Positions 26,407 through 34,450 of a DNA stretch of 64,000 nt are shown piece by piece. A program made the position numbers and the translations under genes. Position 1 is the first letter of the stretch; each line of letters opens with the position of its first letter. Source of the stretch: Actinoplanes palleronii (GTDB lineage Bacteria > Actinomycetota > Actinomycetes > Mycobacteriales > Micromonosporaceae); the NCBI RefSeq assembly GCF_016862315.1, contig NZ_BOMS01000040.1, positions 1 through 64,000 on the forward strand. The letters run 5' to 3'. The notes below the pieces were generated by a model. That model was not told the origin of the DNA and searched no databases. It was given only the letters and a program-made list of their open reading frames with translations.

Positions 26407-26976
26407 ATGACCGTCAGTACTCGTGAGTTCGAAGGTCTGCAGATCCCGGCCGCCGGCACCTACGAGCTGGACGCGGCGCACAAGCGGGTCGGCTTCGTCG
26501 TGAAGCACCTCATGGTCAGCAAGGTCCGCGGGCAGTTCTCCGAGGCCACCGCGACCATCACCGTCGCGGAGAACCCGCTGGAGTCCTCGGTGACCGCGTC
26601 GATCACCACGGCCAGCGTGGCGACCGGCAACGTCGACCGCGACAACCACCTGCGCACCGGCGACTTCTTCGAGGCCGAGAAGTACCCGACCCTCGAGTTC
26701 CGCAGCACCGGTGTGAAGTCGCACGCCGGCACCGAGTTCGTCCTCGACGGTGAGCTCACCATCAAGGGCGTGACCAAGCCGGTCGAGCTGGTCGTCGAGT
26801 TCGAGGGCGCCACCACCAGCCCGTATGGTCAGCACCTCTTCGGTTTCAGCGCGACCACCGAGATCGACCGCGAGGACTGGGGCCTGACCTACAACATGGC
26901 CCTGGAGACCGGCGGCGTGATGATCGGCAAGAAGGTCAAGATCGAGATCGAGGGCGAAGCCATCCTGCAGGCCTGA
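26407..26976 (+). CDS. YceI-family lipid-binding protein
   Basis: A 189-residue lipocalin-like beta-barrel of the YceI family, which binds isoprenoid or other amphiphilic lipids. Family signatures are GTYELDAAHKRVGFVVKHLM at the N terminus, then NVDRDNHLRTGDFFEAEKYP and the C-terminal REDWGLTYN. There is no signal peptide, so this is the cytosolic actinobacterial form. An AAAGGA ribosome-binding site precedes the ATG at 26407. It is divergent from a MarR gene, a recurrent arrangement, and is followed by a strong hairpin. Confidence 0.93.
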   Translation: MTVSTREFEGLQIPAAGTYELDAAHKRVGFVVKHLMVSKVRGQFSEATATITVAENPLESSVTASITTASVATGNVDRDNHLRTGDFFEAEKYPTLEFRSTGVKSHAGTEFVLDGELTIKGVTKPVELVVEFEGATTSPYGQHLFGFSATTEIDREDWGLTYNMALETGGVMIGKKVKIEIEGEAILQA

Positions 26977-26994
26977 TCTTTCGCGTAGTCCACA

Positions 26995-27029
26995 GTCGAG
27001 GCGTCACCGGTTTCCGGTGGCGCCTCGAC
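26995..27029 (+). terminator. Long hairpin after the YceI gene
   Basis: A 16-bp stem with one G-U pair (GTCGAGGCGTCACCGG with its complement) and a TTT loop. There is no downstream T run, so it is a terminator-like hairpin or an mRNA 3' stabiliser. It covers the most upstream in-frame start of the next gene (27017), arguing against that start. Confidence 0.75.
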
Positions 27030-27136
27030 TCGTCTGGCGGTACTCGTCTCGGTCTGCGAAGGTGGACCGACAGTATCCGTCTGTTCACAGTGTGGTGATC
27101 GACGTCCGTTCGTCCCTGACCGTCATGGGAGGGCAC

Positions 27137-28651
27137 ATGGGCAAAGATCTGGCGAAATCGGTCTTCGCGCCTGAAGATCGGATCCGCTATCGGCGCAAGG
27201 TGCATCGATGCCTGGACGTTCTGGACGGGCTGCTCGATGCCGACGTGTTCGACACCGGCACCGGTATGACCGGGCTGGAGATCGAGATCAACCTGGTCGA
27301 CGCGGACGCCGAGCCGGTGATGCGCAACGCCGAGCTGCTGGCCGACCTGGGCGATTCGCGGTTCCAGCCCGAGCTGGGGCGCTTCAACATCGAGTTCAAC
27401 GCGCCGCCTCGAAAGATCGCTCCGGACGGTTTTGGCGCGTTCGAAAAAGACATTTCAGAAGCTTTGCGTACGGCCGGGGAGCGCGCCGGGAAGGCCGACA
27501 GCCGCCTCGCCCTGATCGGCATGCTGCCCACCCTGACACCCGAGCACCTGGTCCTGGCGAACCTGTCGGACAACGAGCGGTTCCGTGCCCTGAACGACGA
27601 GATCGTCGCGGCCCGGGGCGAGCACTTCCCGGTCGACATCCGCGGCGTGGAACGGTTGCGCAGCGCGAGCGGCACGATCGTGCCCGAGGCGGCCTGCACC
27701 AGCTGCCAGTTCCACCTGCAGGTGCCGCCGGAGGAGTTCGCCAGGTACTGGAACGCGTCACAGGCGGTGGCCGGCGCGCAGGTCGCCCTCGGTGCGAACT
27801 CGCCGTTCCTGCACGGGCGCCGGCTCTGGGCGGAGACCCGGATCGCATTGTTCGAGCAGGCCACCGACACTCGCCCGGACGAGTTCAAGGCACAGGGCGT
27901 ACGCCCGCGGGTCTGGTTCGGCGAGCGCTGGATCACCTCGGTCTTCGACCTGTTCGAGGAGAACGTCCGGTTCTTCCCGCCGCTGCTGCCGTTGCTCAGC
28001 GAGGAGGATCCGGTGGCCGTCCGTGCCGGCGGCGGCATACCGCGGCTGCACGAGCTGTGCCTGCACAACGGCACCGTCTACCGGTGGAATCGCCCGGTGT
28101 ACGACGTGATGGACGGGCGACCACACCTGCGGGTGGAGAACCGGGTGCTCCCCTCCGGGCCGACCGTGGTGGATCTGCTGGCCAACGCGGCGTTCTACTT
28201 CGGAGTCGTGCGCCGGCTGGCCGAGAGCGAGCGGCCGATCTGGTCGCGGCTCGAGTTCGCCACCGCGGCCGCGAACTTCCGATCCGGCGCCCGGCACGGA
28301 CTGGACGCCACGATGTGCTGGCCGGGGCTGGGCGAGGTGGGTGTCACCGAGCTGGTCCAGGAGACGCTGCTGCCGCTGGCCTACGAGGGACTGGACCGGT
28401 TCGGGGTGCATCCGGCGGAGCGTGATCGGCTGCTCGGGATCATCGAGGGCCGCTGCCGGACCGGCCGGAACGGGTCGACCTGGCAGACCGCCGCGGTGCG
28501 GGCAGCCGAGGACCGAGGCCGGAACCGGGGCACCGCGCTGCGCGAGATGACCCTGCGCTATCTCGACCTGCAGCACCTCAACGAGCCGGTGCACACCTGG
28601 CCGTGCCAGCCGGTCGCCGCGGTCCGGCGTGCGCCACCCGACCCGGCTTAG
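27137..28651 (+). CDS. Glutamate-cysteine-ligase-like ATP-dependent ligase (GCS2 family)
   Basis: About 504 residues resembling the actinobacterial group of glutamate-cysteine ligase-like proteins. The N-terminal MTGLEIEINLVD carries metal-binding glutamates, and GRFNIEFNAPPR continues the active site. RVENRVLPSGPTVVD is the later conserved block. Such enzymes form gamma-glutamyl amide bonds at the expense of ATP; with mycothiol rather than glutathione expected in this group, the true substrate is uncertain. ATG 27137 (with ATG 27125 as alternative) is preceded by GGGAGGG. It converges with the membrane-protein gene, overlapping it by 4 bases. Confidence 0.85.
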   Translation: MGKDLAKSVFAPEDRIRYRRKVHRCLDVLDGLLDADVFDTGTGMTGLEIEINLVDADAEPVMRNAELLADLGDSRFQPELGRFNIEFNAPPRKIAPDGFGAFEKDISEALRTAGERAGKADSRLALIGMLPTLTPEHLVLANLSDNERFRALNDEIVAARGEHFPVDIRGVERLRSASGTIVPEAACTSCQFHLQVPPEEFARYWNASQAVAGAQVALGANSPFLHGRRLWAETRIALFEQATDTRPDEFKAQGVRPRVWFGERWITSVFDLFEENVRFFPPLLPLLSEEDPVAVRAGGGIPRLHELCLHNGTVYRWNRPVYDVMDGRPHLRVENRVLPSGPTVVDLLANAAFYFGVVRRLAESERPIWSRLEFATAAANFRSGARHGLDATMCWPGLGEVGVTELVQETLLPLAYEGLDRFGVHPAERDRLLGIIEGRCRTGRNGSTWQTAAVRAAEDRGRNRGTALREMTLRYLDLQHLNEPVHTWPCQPVAAVRRAPPDPA

Positions 28652-30504
28652 TCCTTGGGGTTGATCCGGGCGACCGTGGGGTTGGCCGGGGGCGGGGTGA
28701 TCGTGGAACGGTTCGCGGCGTCCTTGCGGATCGCGGCCCGTTTGGCGGCGGCGTTCTTGCTGGGCCGGGCCGCGGCGGCGAGTTCGGAGTCACCGAAGCC
28801 CTCGTCGGCCGGCGGCGGGGTCGGCTTGTCAGCGGGTCGCGCGGCTGGTCGGGCGGTCGGTTTCGCCGTCGGTCGCTCGCCGCTCGGCTTCGCCGAGGCA
28901 GGCTTGTCGGCGCCCGGCTTTCCTGCAGCCGTCTTTTCCGCGGCCGATCCGGCGGCCGATCCGGCGGCCGATCCGGTGGCGGTCGATCCCGTCGCGGCCG
29001 ATCCTGTGACGGCGGGTTCGTTCTTGCTGGCCCGGGGCTTGCGGCTCCGGCCCGAAGTCTCCGGCTCGGTCGTTTCGACTGTCGGTTCCGGTGTGGCCTC
29101 CACCGGCTGACGCCGGCCGAAGAGCCAGCGCCGCCGAGGTGCCGGCGTTTCCACCGAGCTCTCCCCCGCCGCCTCGGTCTCCGCCGAACTCTCGGCGGCC
29201 GTCGGCATGTTCCGCGACAACGCGGAGCTTTCCACGACCGGTGGTGTCTTCCGCGCGAGTGCGGAGCTGTCCACGGGTGTCGGCGTCTTCCGGGCCGACG
29301 TCGAGTTTTCCACGACGGTCGGCGCCTTCCGCGTCGACACGGAACTTCCTACGGTGGCCGGCGACTTCGAACTTTCCGCGGCGAACAACGAGGGAGAAGG
29401 CGACGAGGGAGAAGGCGACGAGGGAGACGGTGCCGAGGGAGACGGCCCGGCCGGCGGAGTGTGCGGGACCGGCGCGGTGGCCGGCCGCGGCGAGACCCGG
29501 CCGGTCGGCTTGGCCACGCCGACCGCGGCACCCGGCGCGCCCTCGGCCGACGGCGCCCCGGAAGACGGCGCGGAACCCGCCGGTGCGGCACCGAGGGCCG
29601 GCACCGGCTGCGGACCATCCGGCGAGTTCCGGGCCAGGCGCTTGCGACGCGCCTGACCGATGGAGACGGTCAGTGCCGACCCGGCCAGGCCGGCGAGCAC
29701 CGCGTACGGCGCGATCAGATAAGCCGACTGGAGCGGCCCGGCCGCCTCGGTCAGCAGCGGCGCCAACGACAGGAACGAGATCGCGACGAGCAACGGCCCG
29801 ACGGCACCGGACGTCGCGGCGCCCAGCCCGAGCTGACCACGACGGGCGGCCGGCCAGGCCATCGCCAGCCCGATCACGAACGCGGCGACGAGGGTGAGCG
29901 CGGCGCTGGGCCAGTAGATCCCGCCGTACCGGACCGGGCTCTGCGCCTCGGCGAACTGCCAGCTGGTCAGGTATGTCGCGAAGTCACGCCCGCTGATCAG
30001 CTCGGCGACGACACCGGCGACGGCCAGCGCCCAGAGCCAGGCGGCGGTGCCGAGGAGGTTCGCCGCGACCGGGCCGGAGGAGACCGCCCAGAACGCCACC
30101 ACCACCCCGGCGACCAGGCCGATCAGGGCGTACCCGACGGCCACCAGCTGCGGGGACAGGGTGTCGGTGCGGACTGCGGAGCGGGCCGGCAGCGCGACGA
30201 GCGCGACCGAGACCAGCGCGCCCAGCGCCGCCGAAGCGGACAGGGCGAACCGCCAGAGGGCACGCCAGCGCCCGGGGCGGTCGTCGCGCAGCCGACCGGC
30301 GAGCACCGCGCCCAGCACTGTCGCGCTCGCGGTGATCCAGGTGGCCCAGCCGAGGCTGTTCAACCAGGTGCTGTCCGATGCGGTCACGGTGACCGGCCAC
30401 TCGATGACGCCGAGGCCGTAGCCGAGACCCAGTTGTGCGGCGCCCGCGCCGGCGGCGATTCCGGCCGCCGCGCCGGCCTGTGCTGTCCAGCCCTTCTCGG
30501 CCAT
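28648..30504 (-). CDS. Polytopic membrane protein with long disordered repeat tail
   Basis: A 618-residue protein. The N-terminal half (about 1-300) has 8 or so hydrophobic segments with no recognised transporter motif. The C-terminal half is disordered. It contains Pro-Ser repeats (PSPSSPSPSS), about five degenerate 14-residue repeats of the type SSALARKTPPVVE, and an Ala/Lys/Pro-rich basic end (PTAKPTARPAARPADKPT). The tail is probably cytoplasmic and rich in Ser/Thr residues that could be kinase targets; this is inference. ATG 30504 begins MAEKGWTAQAG. It is divergent from the PASTA gene at 30659. Confidence 0.75.
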   Translation of the reverse strand: MAEKGWTAQAGAAAGIAAGAGAAQLGLGYGLGVIEWPVTVTASDSTWLNSLGWATWITASATVLGAVLAGRLRDDRPGRWRALWRFALSASAALGALVSVALVALPARSAVRTDTLSPQLVAVGYALIGLVAGVVVAFWAVSSGPVAANLLGTAAWLWALAVAGVVAELISGRDFATYLTSWQFAEAQSPVRYGGIYWPSAALTLVAAFVIGLAMAWPAARRGQLGLGAATSGAVGPLLVAISFLSLAPLLTEAAGPLQSAYLIAPYAVLAGLAGSALTVSIGQARRKRLARNSPDGPQPVPALGAAPAGSAPSSGAPSAEGAPGAAVGVAKPTGRVSPRPATAPVPHTPPAGPSPSAPSPSSPSPSSPSPSLFAAESSKSPATVGSSVSTRKAPTVVENSTSARKTPTPVDSSALARKTPPVVESSALSRNMPTAAESSAETEAAGESSVETPAPRRRWLFGRRQPVEATPEPTVETTEPETSGRSRKPRASKNEPAVTGSAATGSTATGSAAGSAAGSAAEKTAAGKPGADKPASAKPSGERPTAKPTARPAARPADKPTPPPADEGFGDSELAAAARPSKNAAAKRAAIRKDAANRSTITPPPANPTVARINPKD

Positions 30505-30658
30505 GCCGGGCACTGTACTGGCCGTTGCCGATGTCCGCGAAATACCCGTCCGGGCCGGACCTCCGGGTCTCCTCAGGTGCGGATCTCCCCGGTCGGGCCC
30601 AAGATTCGATACGTTGACGCTGCGACGATCGTGGGTGCACGGAGCGGAGGGAACGGAG

Positions 30659-31465
30659 ATGCCGGACGAGCGCCAGCCGGGCCGGGACGGCCAGGAGCCG
30701 CGGCCGGACGAGACCCGTCCGATGCCGGCCGTGGACGACACCGTCGCCGATGTGCCGCAGGCGTCGCGGAATCAACCGTCCGGCGGGCCCCGATCGGGGG
30801 ACACCAGCGCCGCGGAGACCCGTCCGATGGCGGCGGCCGGCGACTGGGATCCGGATCCGCGCGGCGCCGACGACAGTGCGTGGACCGGCCGCGCGGCGGT
30901 GCGCGCGCCACGACCGGAGCAGGCCGCGGCCAGCGGTGGTGACTGGGCCACGATCGCGCCCGAGGAGGAACCGCCCGGCCGCTGGTGGATGCCGATCGTG
31001 TTCGGCATCGTGGGGCTGACACTCGTGGCTCTGCTCGCGTACGGAATCTATGTGATCGTGCAGAACTCCGGCGCGGAGGTGGATACACCGCAGCCGACTC
31101 CGGCGCAGACCACGACCACGACGGCGCAGACCGCGGAGACCACCCCGCCGACCACAGAACCGCCGGTCAGCACGGTGCCGACCACCGAACCGACCTCGAC
31201 CGAGGCGGCCGTGCCGGCGTTGCGCGGGATGCCGCTGGCCGACGCAAAAGCCGCCCTGGACCGCACCGGCCTGGGCTATCGGGTGATCTATCGAGTCAGT
31301 GACGCGGAACCGGGCACCGTGATCGACAGCGATCCGGTCGAGGGCCAGCTGGTCCCGCCGGACACCCGGATCACCCTCGTCGTCGCGGCCGAGCAGACCG
31401 GCGACCCGGCCTCGACGACGACGGCGCCGGCCGGTGGCGCCTCCGCCGGGCCCGGCGAGGACTGA
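30659..31465 (+). CDS. Single-pass membrane protein with one PASTA domain
   Basis: A 268-residue protein with a Pro/Asp/Arg-rich cytoplasmic N terminus (1-100) and a transmembrane segment WWMPIVFGIVGLTLVALLAY (about 105-128). A Thr/Pro-rich extracellular stalk follows, then one PASTA domain (about 180-245) with AVPALRGMPLADAKAALDRTGLGY and a Gly-rich C terminus. PASTA domains bind muropeptides or peptidoglycan, so it may localise to cell-wall growth zones. GGAGGGAACGGAG supplies the ribosome-binding site for ATG 30659, whereas earlier in-frame starts lack one. A role beside the PASTA kinase PknB at 42979 is possible but unlinked. Confidence 0.82.
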   Translation: MPDERQPGRDGQEPRPDETRPMPAVDDTVADVPQASRNQPSGGPRSGDTSAAETRPMAAAGDWDPDPRGADDSAWTGRAAVRAPRPEQAAASGGDWATIAPEEEPPGRWWMPIVFGIVGLTLVALLAYGIYVIVQNSGAEVDTPQPTPAQTTTTTAQTAETTPPTTEPPVSTVPTTEPTSTEAAVPALRGMPLADAKAALDRTGLGYRVIYRVSDAEPGTVIDSDPVEGQLVPPDTRITLVVAAEQTGDPASTTTAPAGGASAGPGED

Positions 31466-31489
31466 GAAAGCCCTCGTCGTCGGGTTGGC

Positions 31490-31879
31490 TCAGCGGTGGG
31501 TACGAACCGACCGAGCGGGTGCCGCGTTCGGACGCGTGGCCGGCTGACGGGCGTTGCGGGCCCGTGGATCGGGAGCCTTCCCGACCGGCCGCAGACCGCT
31601 GACCTGTACGAAGATGGAGCGTCGTTCGACGGCGTCACCGGCCGAGTTGAGCTCGTAGCCGTCGAGCCAGACCCAGCCTTCGTACGTCGGCCAGTCATGG
31701 ACCCGGATGACCCGGAAGAGCATCGGTGATGCGAATTGGACACTCGCCGCCTTAGTCACGTGGATGACATCACCGGACCGAGGAAGAAGCACGTCATCTC
31801 CTGCCCTGAGACTCTTTGCCTGATGGAGTAGCTGGATTGACTTGTGACACAGATGCACCAGTCTGCCCGGCTCATGCAC
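31490..31879 (-). CDS. Small lineage-specific protein of unknown function
   Basis: A 129-residue protein. The central part, AASVQFASPMLFRVIRVHDW then TYEGWVWLDGYELNSAGDAV and RRSIFVQVSGLR, reads as a compact beta-rich domain. To my recollection it matches short hypothetical proteins frequent in Micromonosporaceae. The C-terminal 35 residues are basic and disordered. GTG 31879 is the first usable start; the true start may be internal because the first 25 residues look poorly conserved. No function can be assigned. It is flanked by the PASTA gene and a low-GC intergenic region. Confidence 0.6.
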   Translation of the reverse strand: MHEPGRLVHLCHKSIQLLHQAKSLRAGDDVLLPRSGDVIHVTKAASVQFASPMLFRVIRVHDWPTYEGWVWLDGYELNSAGDAVERRSIFVQVSGLRPVGKAPDPRARNARQPATRPNAAPARSVRTHR

Positions 31880-32102
31880 CTTTGCAAGCCTTCGACAATG
31901 CCAATCATCGAAGGTGGTTGCAGAACGTCACCATCGCCGATCCCGCCACCCAGGTCTCGGGGGGAAGTCCAAGTGGGACTCCTGGTGGCTCGGCGCCCCA
32001 TGTCGGACGTTTGTTTCGGGTGTTTCGTCGGACTTGGCCACATCACCTAAGAACGTTGCGTGATGCAAGCCGTACGGAAAGATTGCACCACCAGTGTCGT
32101 CG

Positions 32103-32115
32103 ATGCAAGTTGCAT
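32103..32115. promoter_or_regulatory. ATGCAA-G-TTGCAT palindrome
   Basis: A perfect 6+1+6 palindrome within the low-GC region, with related half-sites at 32064 (TGCAA) and 32084 (TTGCA). It has the form of a helix-turn-helix regulator operator; the binder is unknown. Confidence 0.5.
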
Positions 32116-32133
32116 GTCCTTCTTTGGTGATTC

Positions 32134-32168
32134 TTTGTGATCATGGCACGTCGCTCCGTGATCACGAA
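32134..32168. promoter_or_regulatory. TTTGTGATCA inverted repeat
   Basis: TTTGTGATCA (32134-32143) and TGATCACGAA (32159-32168) are inverted copies with one mismatch and a 15-base spacer. Each contains the palindrome TGATCA. It may be a double operator or a hairpin; no flanking T run supports termination. Confidence 0.5.
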
Positions 32169-32441
32169 GGTTACGCAGGTGACGGCGATCTGGACGGATA
32201 TCACCGCATGATCCACAATCCTCAGATCATTTCGGACATTAACCATGAAACGCTGACAATCGCTGGCTAAAAGCCGCTGAGCTGCCAGGATCCAACTTGC
32301 CCGATCGAACTAACCCGAACGGAAGACCCCCGCGACTCGTCGCACACAGGGTCGTTACTGGATTCAGAACGGTCTCATCGATCCGTCGGCGGCACATGGT
32401 GAAATCCGCCGGGATCGGTACCCCTGAGGTGAGGAGCGATC

Positions 32442-32666
32442 GTGGAATTCCAGGTCAAAGGTCTCCGAGTCGATCTGAGCGACGCGAAGTGGTTCAAGAG
32501 CGCCCGCAGCGGCGCGGACAGCGACAACTGTGTCGAGGTGGCGTTCGTCGGTGACGCCATCGCGGTGCGTGACTCCAAGAACACGTCCGGGCCGGCGCTG
32601 ATCTTCACTCAGGCCGAATGGGATGCCTTCGTCGGCGGCGCCAAGGACGGCGAGTTCGACCTCTGA
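32442..32666 (+). CDS. DUF397 domain protein
   Basis: A 74-residue protein with the DUF397 signature: W-F-K-S-A-R-S-G at residues 17-24, then DNCVEVAF, AVRDSKN and a terminal FTQAEWDAFVGG. In Streptomyces and relatives DUF397 proteins act as small antagonist partners of XRE regulators of the BldB/WhiJ/Scr1-Scr2 type and are normally encoded just downstream of one. No such XRE gene is present upstream, so this is an orphan. The GTG at 32442 has a GAGGAG ribosome-binding site. Confidence 0.92.
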   Translation: MEFQVKGLRVDLSDAKWFKSARSGADSDNCVEVAFVGDAIAVRDSKNTSGPALIFTQAEWDAFVGGAKDGEFDL

Positions 32667-32850
32667 ACCGCTGTTCGATCTTTTGTCGTGCTTTCCGGGC
32701 CGACGCGTTGACCTGCACCGACGTGTCGGCCGGGGCTATTTGCCCGTTTTTACCGTCGCCAGGTGCGACGCGCCTCGTTGAATGTTCCAAGCGCGGACCG
32801 GACTGCGCTGATCGGGCCGGGGCGGATCTTCAACGAGGCAAGGCATAAAG

Positions 32851-33450
32851 ATGACGATTGGTTCGGAGAACCTCAGTAGCGGTTCGTCGACGGCGCAGGA
32901 CCGGTTCAGCGGGGGCGTGAGCGCATACCGGCAGGGCCGGCGTGAGGCACTGAACGGGGACTACACCGACGGCGAGCTGCTGTCGCGGGCGAGCTCGGGT
33001 CTGCCGACCCGGTCGCCCGGACGGTCGCACAGCATCGAGGCCCGCTCGCACAGCATCGAGTCGCGGTCACACAGCCTCGAGTCGCGGTCGCACAGCACCG
33101 AGCCGCGGTCACACAGCCTCGAGTCGCGGTCACACAGTCTTGAAGCCCGCTCGCACAGTCTCGAGTCGCGGTTGCACGACATCGACCCGACCAGCTCTCT
33201 GGACCGGGCGGCCAAGCTGCCCTCCCTGGACCTGCAGGGTCTGACCGAGCCGGTCTTCTCCGCCGCGGCCTGGAGCGACGGCACGCCGGCGAACCTCTCG
33301 ATGGCGGACCACCCGCTGCTGCGCGGCCTGCTCCTGGAGCTGCCGGATCGCGGCACCCTCCCGCAGTCCGACTGGCTGGACCGCTGGTTCGAGGCCGCCC
33401 GCTCCATCCTGGAGCTTCTCTACGTTCAAGAAGCCAAGAGGCAGATCTGA
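32851..33450 (+). CDS. Heptapeptide-repeat protein of unknown function
   Basis: A 199-residue protein in three parts. The N terminus (1-57) is polar. Residues 58-113 form eight tandem heptapeptides of consensus R-S-H-S-(L/I)-E-(S/A), the last one degenerate. The C-terminal domain (114-199) is predicted mostly helical, with MADHPLLRGLLLELPDRG and SDWLDRWFEAARSILELL. No signal peptide or membrane segment is visible. The seven-residue period with regularly placed Leu/Ile suggests a helical or coiled-coil rod. The C-terminal part may be the conserved functional domain; I do not recognise it. Confidence 0.7.
   Translation: MTIGSENLSSGSSTAQDRFSGGVSAYRQGRREALNGDYTDGELLSRASSGLPTRSPGRSHSIEARSHSIESRSHSLESRSHSTEPRSHSLESRSHSLEARSHSLESRLHDIDPTSSLDRAAKLPSLDLQGLTEPVFSAAAWSDGTPANLSMADHPLLRGLLLELPDRGTLPQSDWLDRWFEAARSILELLYVQEAKRQI
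33022..33189 (+). repeat. Eight tandem 21-bp in-frame repeats
   Basis: Head-to-tail 21-bp units (for example CGGTCACACAGCCTCGAGTCG) encode R-S-H-S-L-E-S heptapeptides. The first seven units are closely related and the eighth is degenerate. Units 3 and 5 are identical, while others differ mostly at third positions, consistent with repeat expansion followed by selection. Confidence 0.95.
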
Positions 33451-33475
33451 GCCCATGGCCTCGCTCCGCTCGGCG

Positions 33476-33569
33476 GCATTGCGCCCCTAGGGGTCGATGC
33501 CACGAGGCCCGAAAACGCCTAGCGAAGCGTGGTCGTTTTCGGACCTCTCGACATCGACGGGCGCAATGC
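33476..33569. repeat. 94-bp imperfect inverted repeat
   Basis: Four matched blocks are nested symmetrically: GCATTGCGCCC with GGGCGCAATGC, GTCGATG with CATCGAC, GAGG with CCTC, and CCGAAAACG with CGTTTTCGG, around a 16-base loop. It lies between two convergent genes (stop at 33450 and stop at 33591). It could be a bidirectional terminator or a REP/MITE-like element. Confidence 0.85.
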
Positions 33570-33590
33570 ACGCGGGGCACGGTTCAAGCA

Positions 33591-34229
33591 TCACCGCACG
33601 CCGGCGCGGACGCGCTGGCGTGCGCGGTCCAGGGGGGCCATCACCAGCGGGGCCAGCCGGCTGTGGCGCAGGGCTGCGCGGATGCCGATCGCGATGACCG
33701 CGACGGCGAGCAGGATCAGTGCCACGGCGACGAGGCCGGCGAAGCCGGTGGTGCTGGGCACGCCGCGGCCGGGCAGGTCGACCACTCCGGCGGCGATCGG
33801 CAGGGCGACGATCGCGGCCAGGCCGGTGATCTGCAGCGGGGCGGCGATCAGCGGATGCGCCGCGGCGGCCCGCAGGGCGGGTGGCACCGGAGCGAGAGGG
33901 GCGGTCGCGAAAGCGCCCGCCCCGCGGCGCACCCAGCCCAGCTTGCGCACGCCCAGGGTCAGCACGATCAGTGCCGGCACGACGGGGAGCAGCGCGGCCA
34001 GGGGTGCCGACGAGGTGCCCGGGGTGAGAGCGGTGGCCACCGGCACCGCGATGAACACCGCCGCCCCGGTAGCGACCAGGACGGCGAGCAGGCGAGCCCG
34101 CCGGCGCATCAGAAGCGCGGTGCCGGCCGTCGGGAGCCCGTCGGCCAGCAGCCCGGCGGTCAGCCAGACGGCGGCGAGAGTGCCGATCAGAATCACGTCC
34201 ACAGCGGTGTTCACATCGACAGCGTTCAC
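33591..34229 (-). CDS. Polytopic membrane protein
   Basis: A 212-residue protein with five to six hydrophobic segments (starting VDVILIGTLAAVWLTAGLLA) and a basic C terminus (RARQRVRAGVR). No family motif is recognised. The GTG start at 34229 has a weak GCAGGG ribosome-binding site. It stands alone on its strand: upstream is the glycosyltransferase gene with its own terminator, and downstream is the large inverted repeat. Function unknown. Confidence 0.7.
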   Translation of the reverse strand: MNAVDVNTAVDVILIGTLAAVWLTAGLLADGLPTAGTALLMRRRARLLAVLVATGAAVFIAVPVATALTPGTSSAPLAALLPVVPALIVLTLGVRKLGWVRRGAGAFATAPLAPVPPALRAAAAHPLIAAPLQITGLAAIVALPIAAGVVDLPGRGVPSTTGFAGLVAVALILLAVAVIAIGIRAALRHSRLAPLVMAPLDRARQRVRAGVR

Positions 34230-34413
34230 CCTGCGCGCACGTCAGGAAACCGGGATTTGCCCCCAGCGCCCACCCGTAGGGGTAGCCCGGTGACGCTGCG
34301 TTCTGACAAACATTCGCAGAGTGCCAGGTGGTGCGGCCTAAGTGGACAAACCGGTGCTCCCCAGTGTGACCTACGACCCACTGTCGGTTGCCGGATGGCA
34401 CTTCCGTCCGAAT
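34230..34413. other. Intergenic region
   Basis: No gene is supported in these 184 bases. They presumably hold the promoter of the leftward membrane-protein gene. A TTGTCA hexamer on the minus strand is the best -35 candidate, but it lacks a good -10. Confidence 0.4.
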
Positions 34414-34445
34414 AGATCATCCGTGCCCGAAAGCACGGATGATCT
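34414..34445 (-). terminator. Terminator hairpin of the glycosyltransferase gene
   Basis: A perfect 13-bp stem (AGATCATCCGTGC with GCACGGATGATCT) around a CCGAAA loop lies 5 bases beyond the stop codon of the leftward glycosyltransferase gene. No T tract follows. Confidence 0.8.
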
Positions 34446-34450
34446 GAAAC

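Larger units (their letters stand above)
31880..32441. other. 562-bp low-GC intergenic region with operator-like palindromes
   Basis: No convincing gene is visible here. GC content is clearly lower than the surroundings, especially at 32040-32290. Short TGCAA/TTGCA elements recur (32064, 32084), culminating in the palindrome at 32103, and a longer inverted repeat lies at 32134-32168. This looks like a regulatory region for the DUF397 gene or the remnant of a lost regulator gene. Confidence 0.5.

Noticed and set aside
27017-27136. Upstream extension of the glutamate-cysteine-ligase-like gene
   Set aside because: The extension begins inside a strong hairpin, lacks a ribosome-binding site and its residues are unlike the family N terminus.
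31756-32046. A 96-residue leftward frame upstream of the small lineage-specific gene
   Set aside because: It has no ribosome-binding site, unusual composition, and overlaps the better supported gene at 31490-31879.
33022-33189. Tandem repeats as a possible CRISPR array
   Set aside because: Units are 21 bp and contiguous without spacers, they stay in one reading frame, and there are no cas genes.
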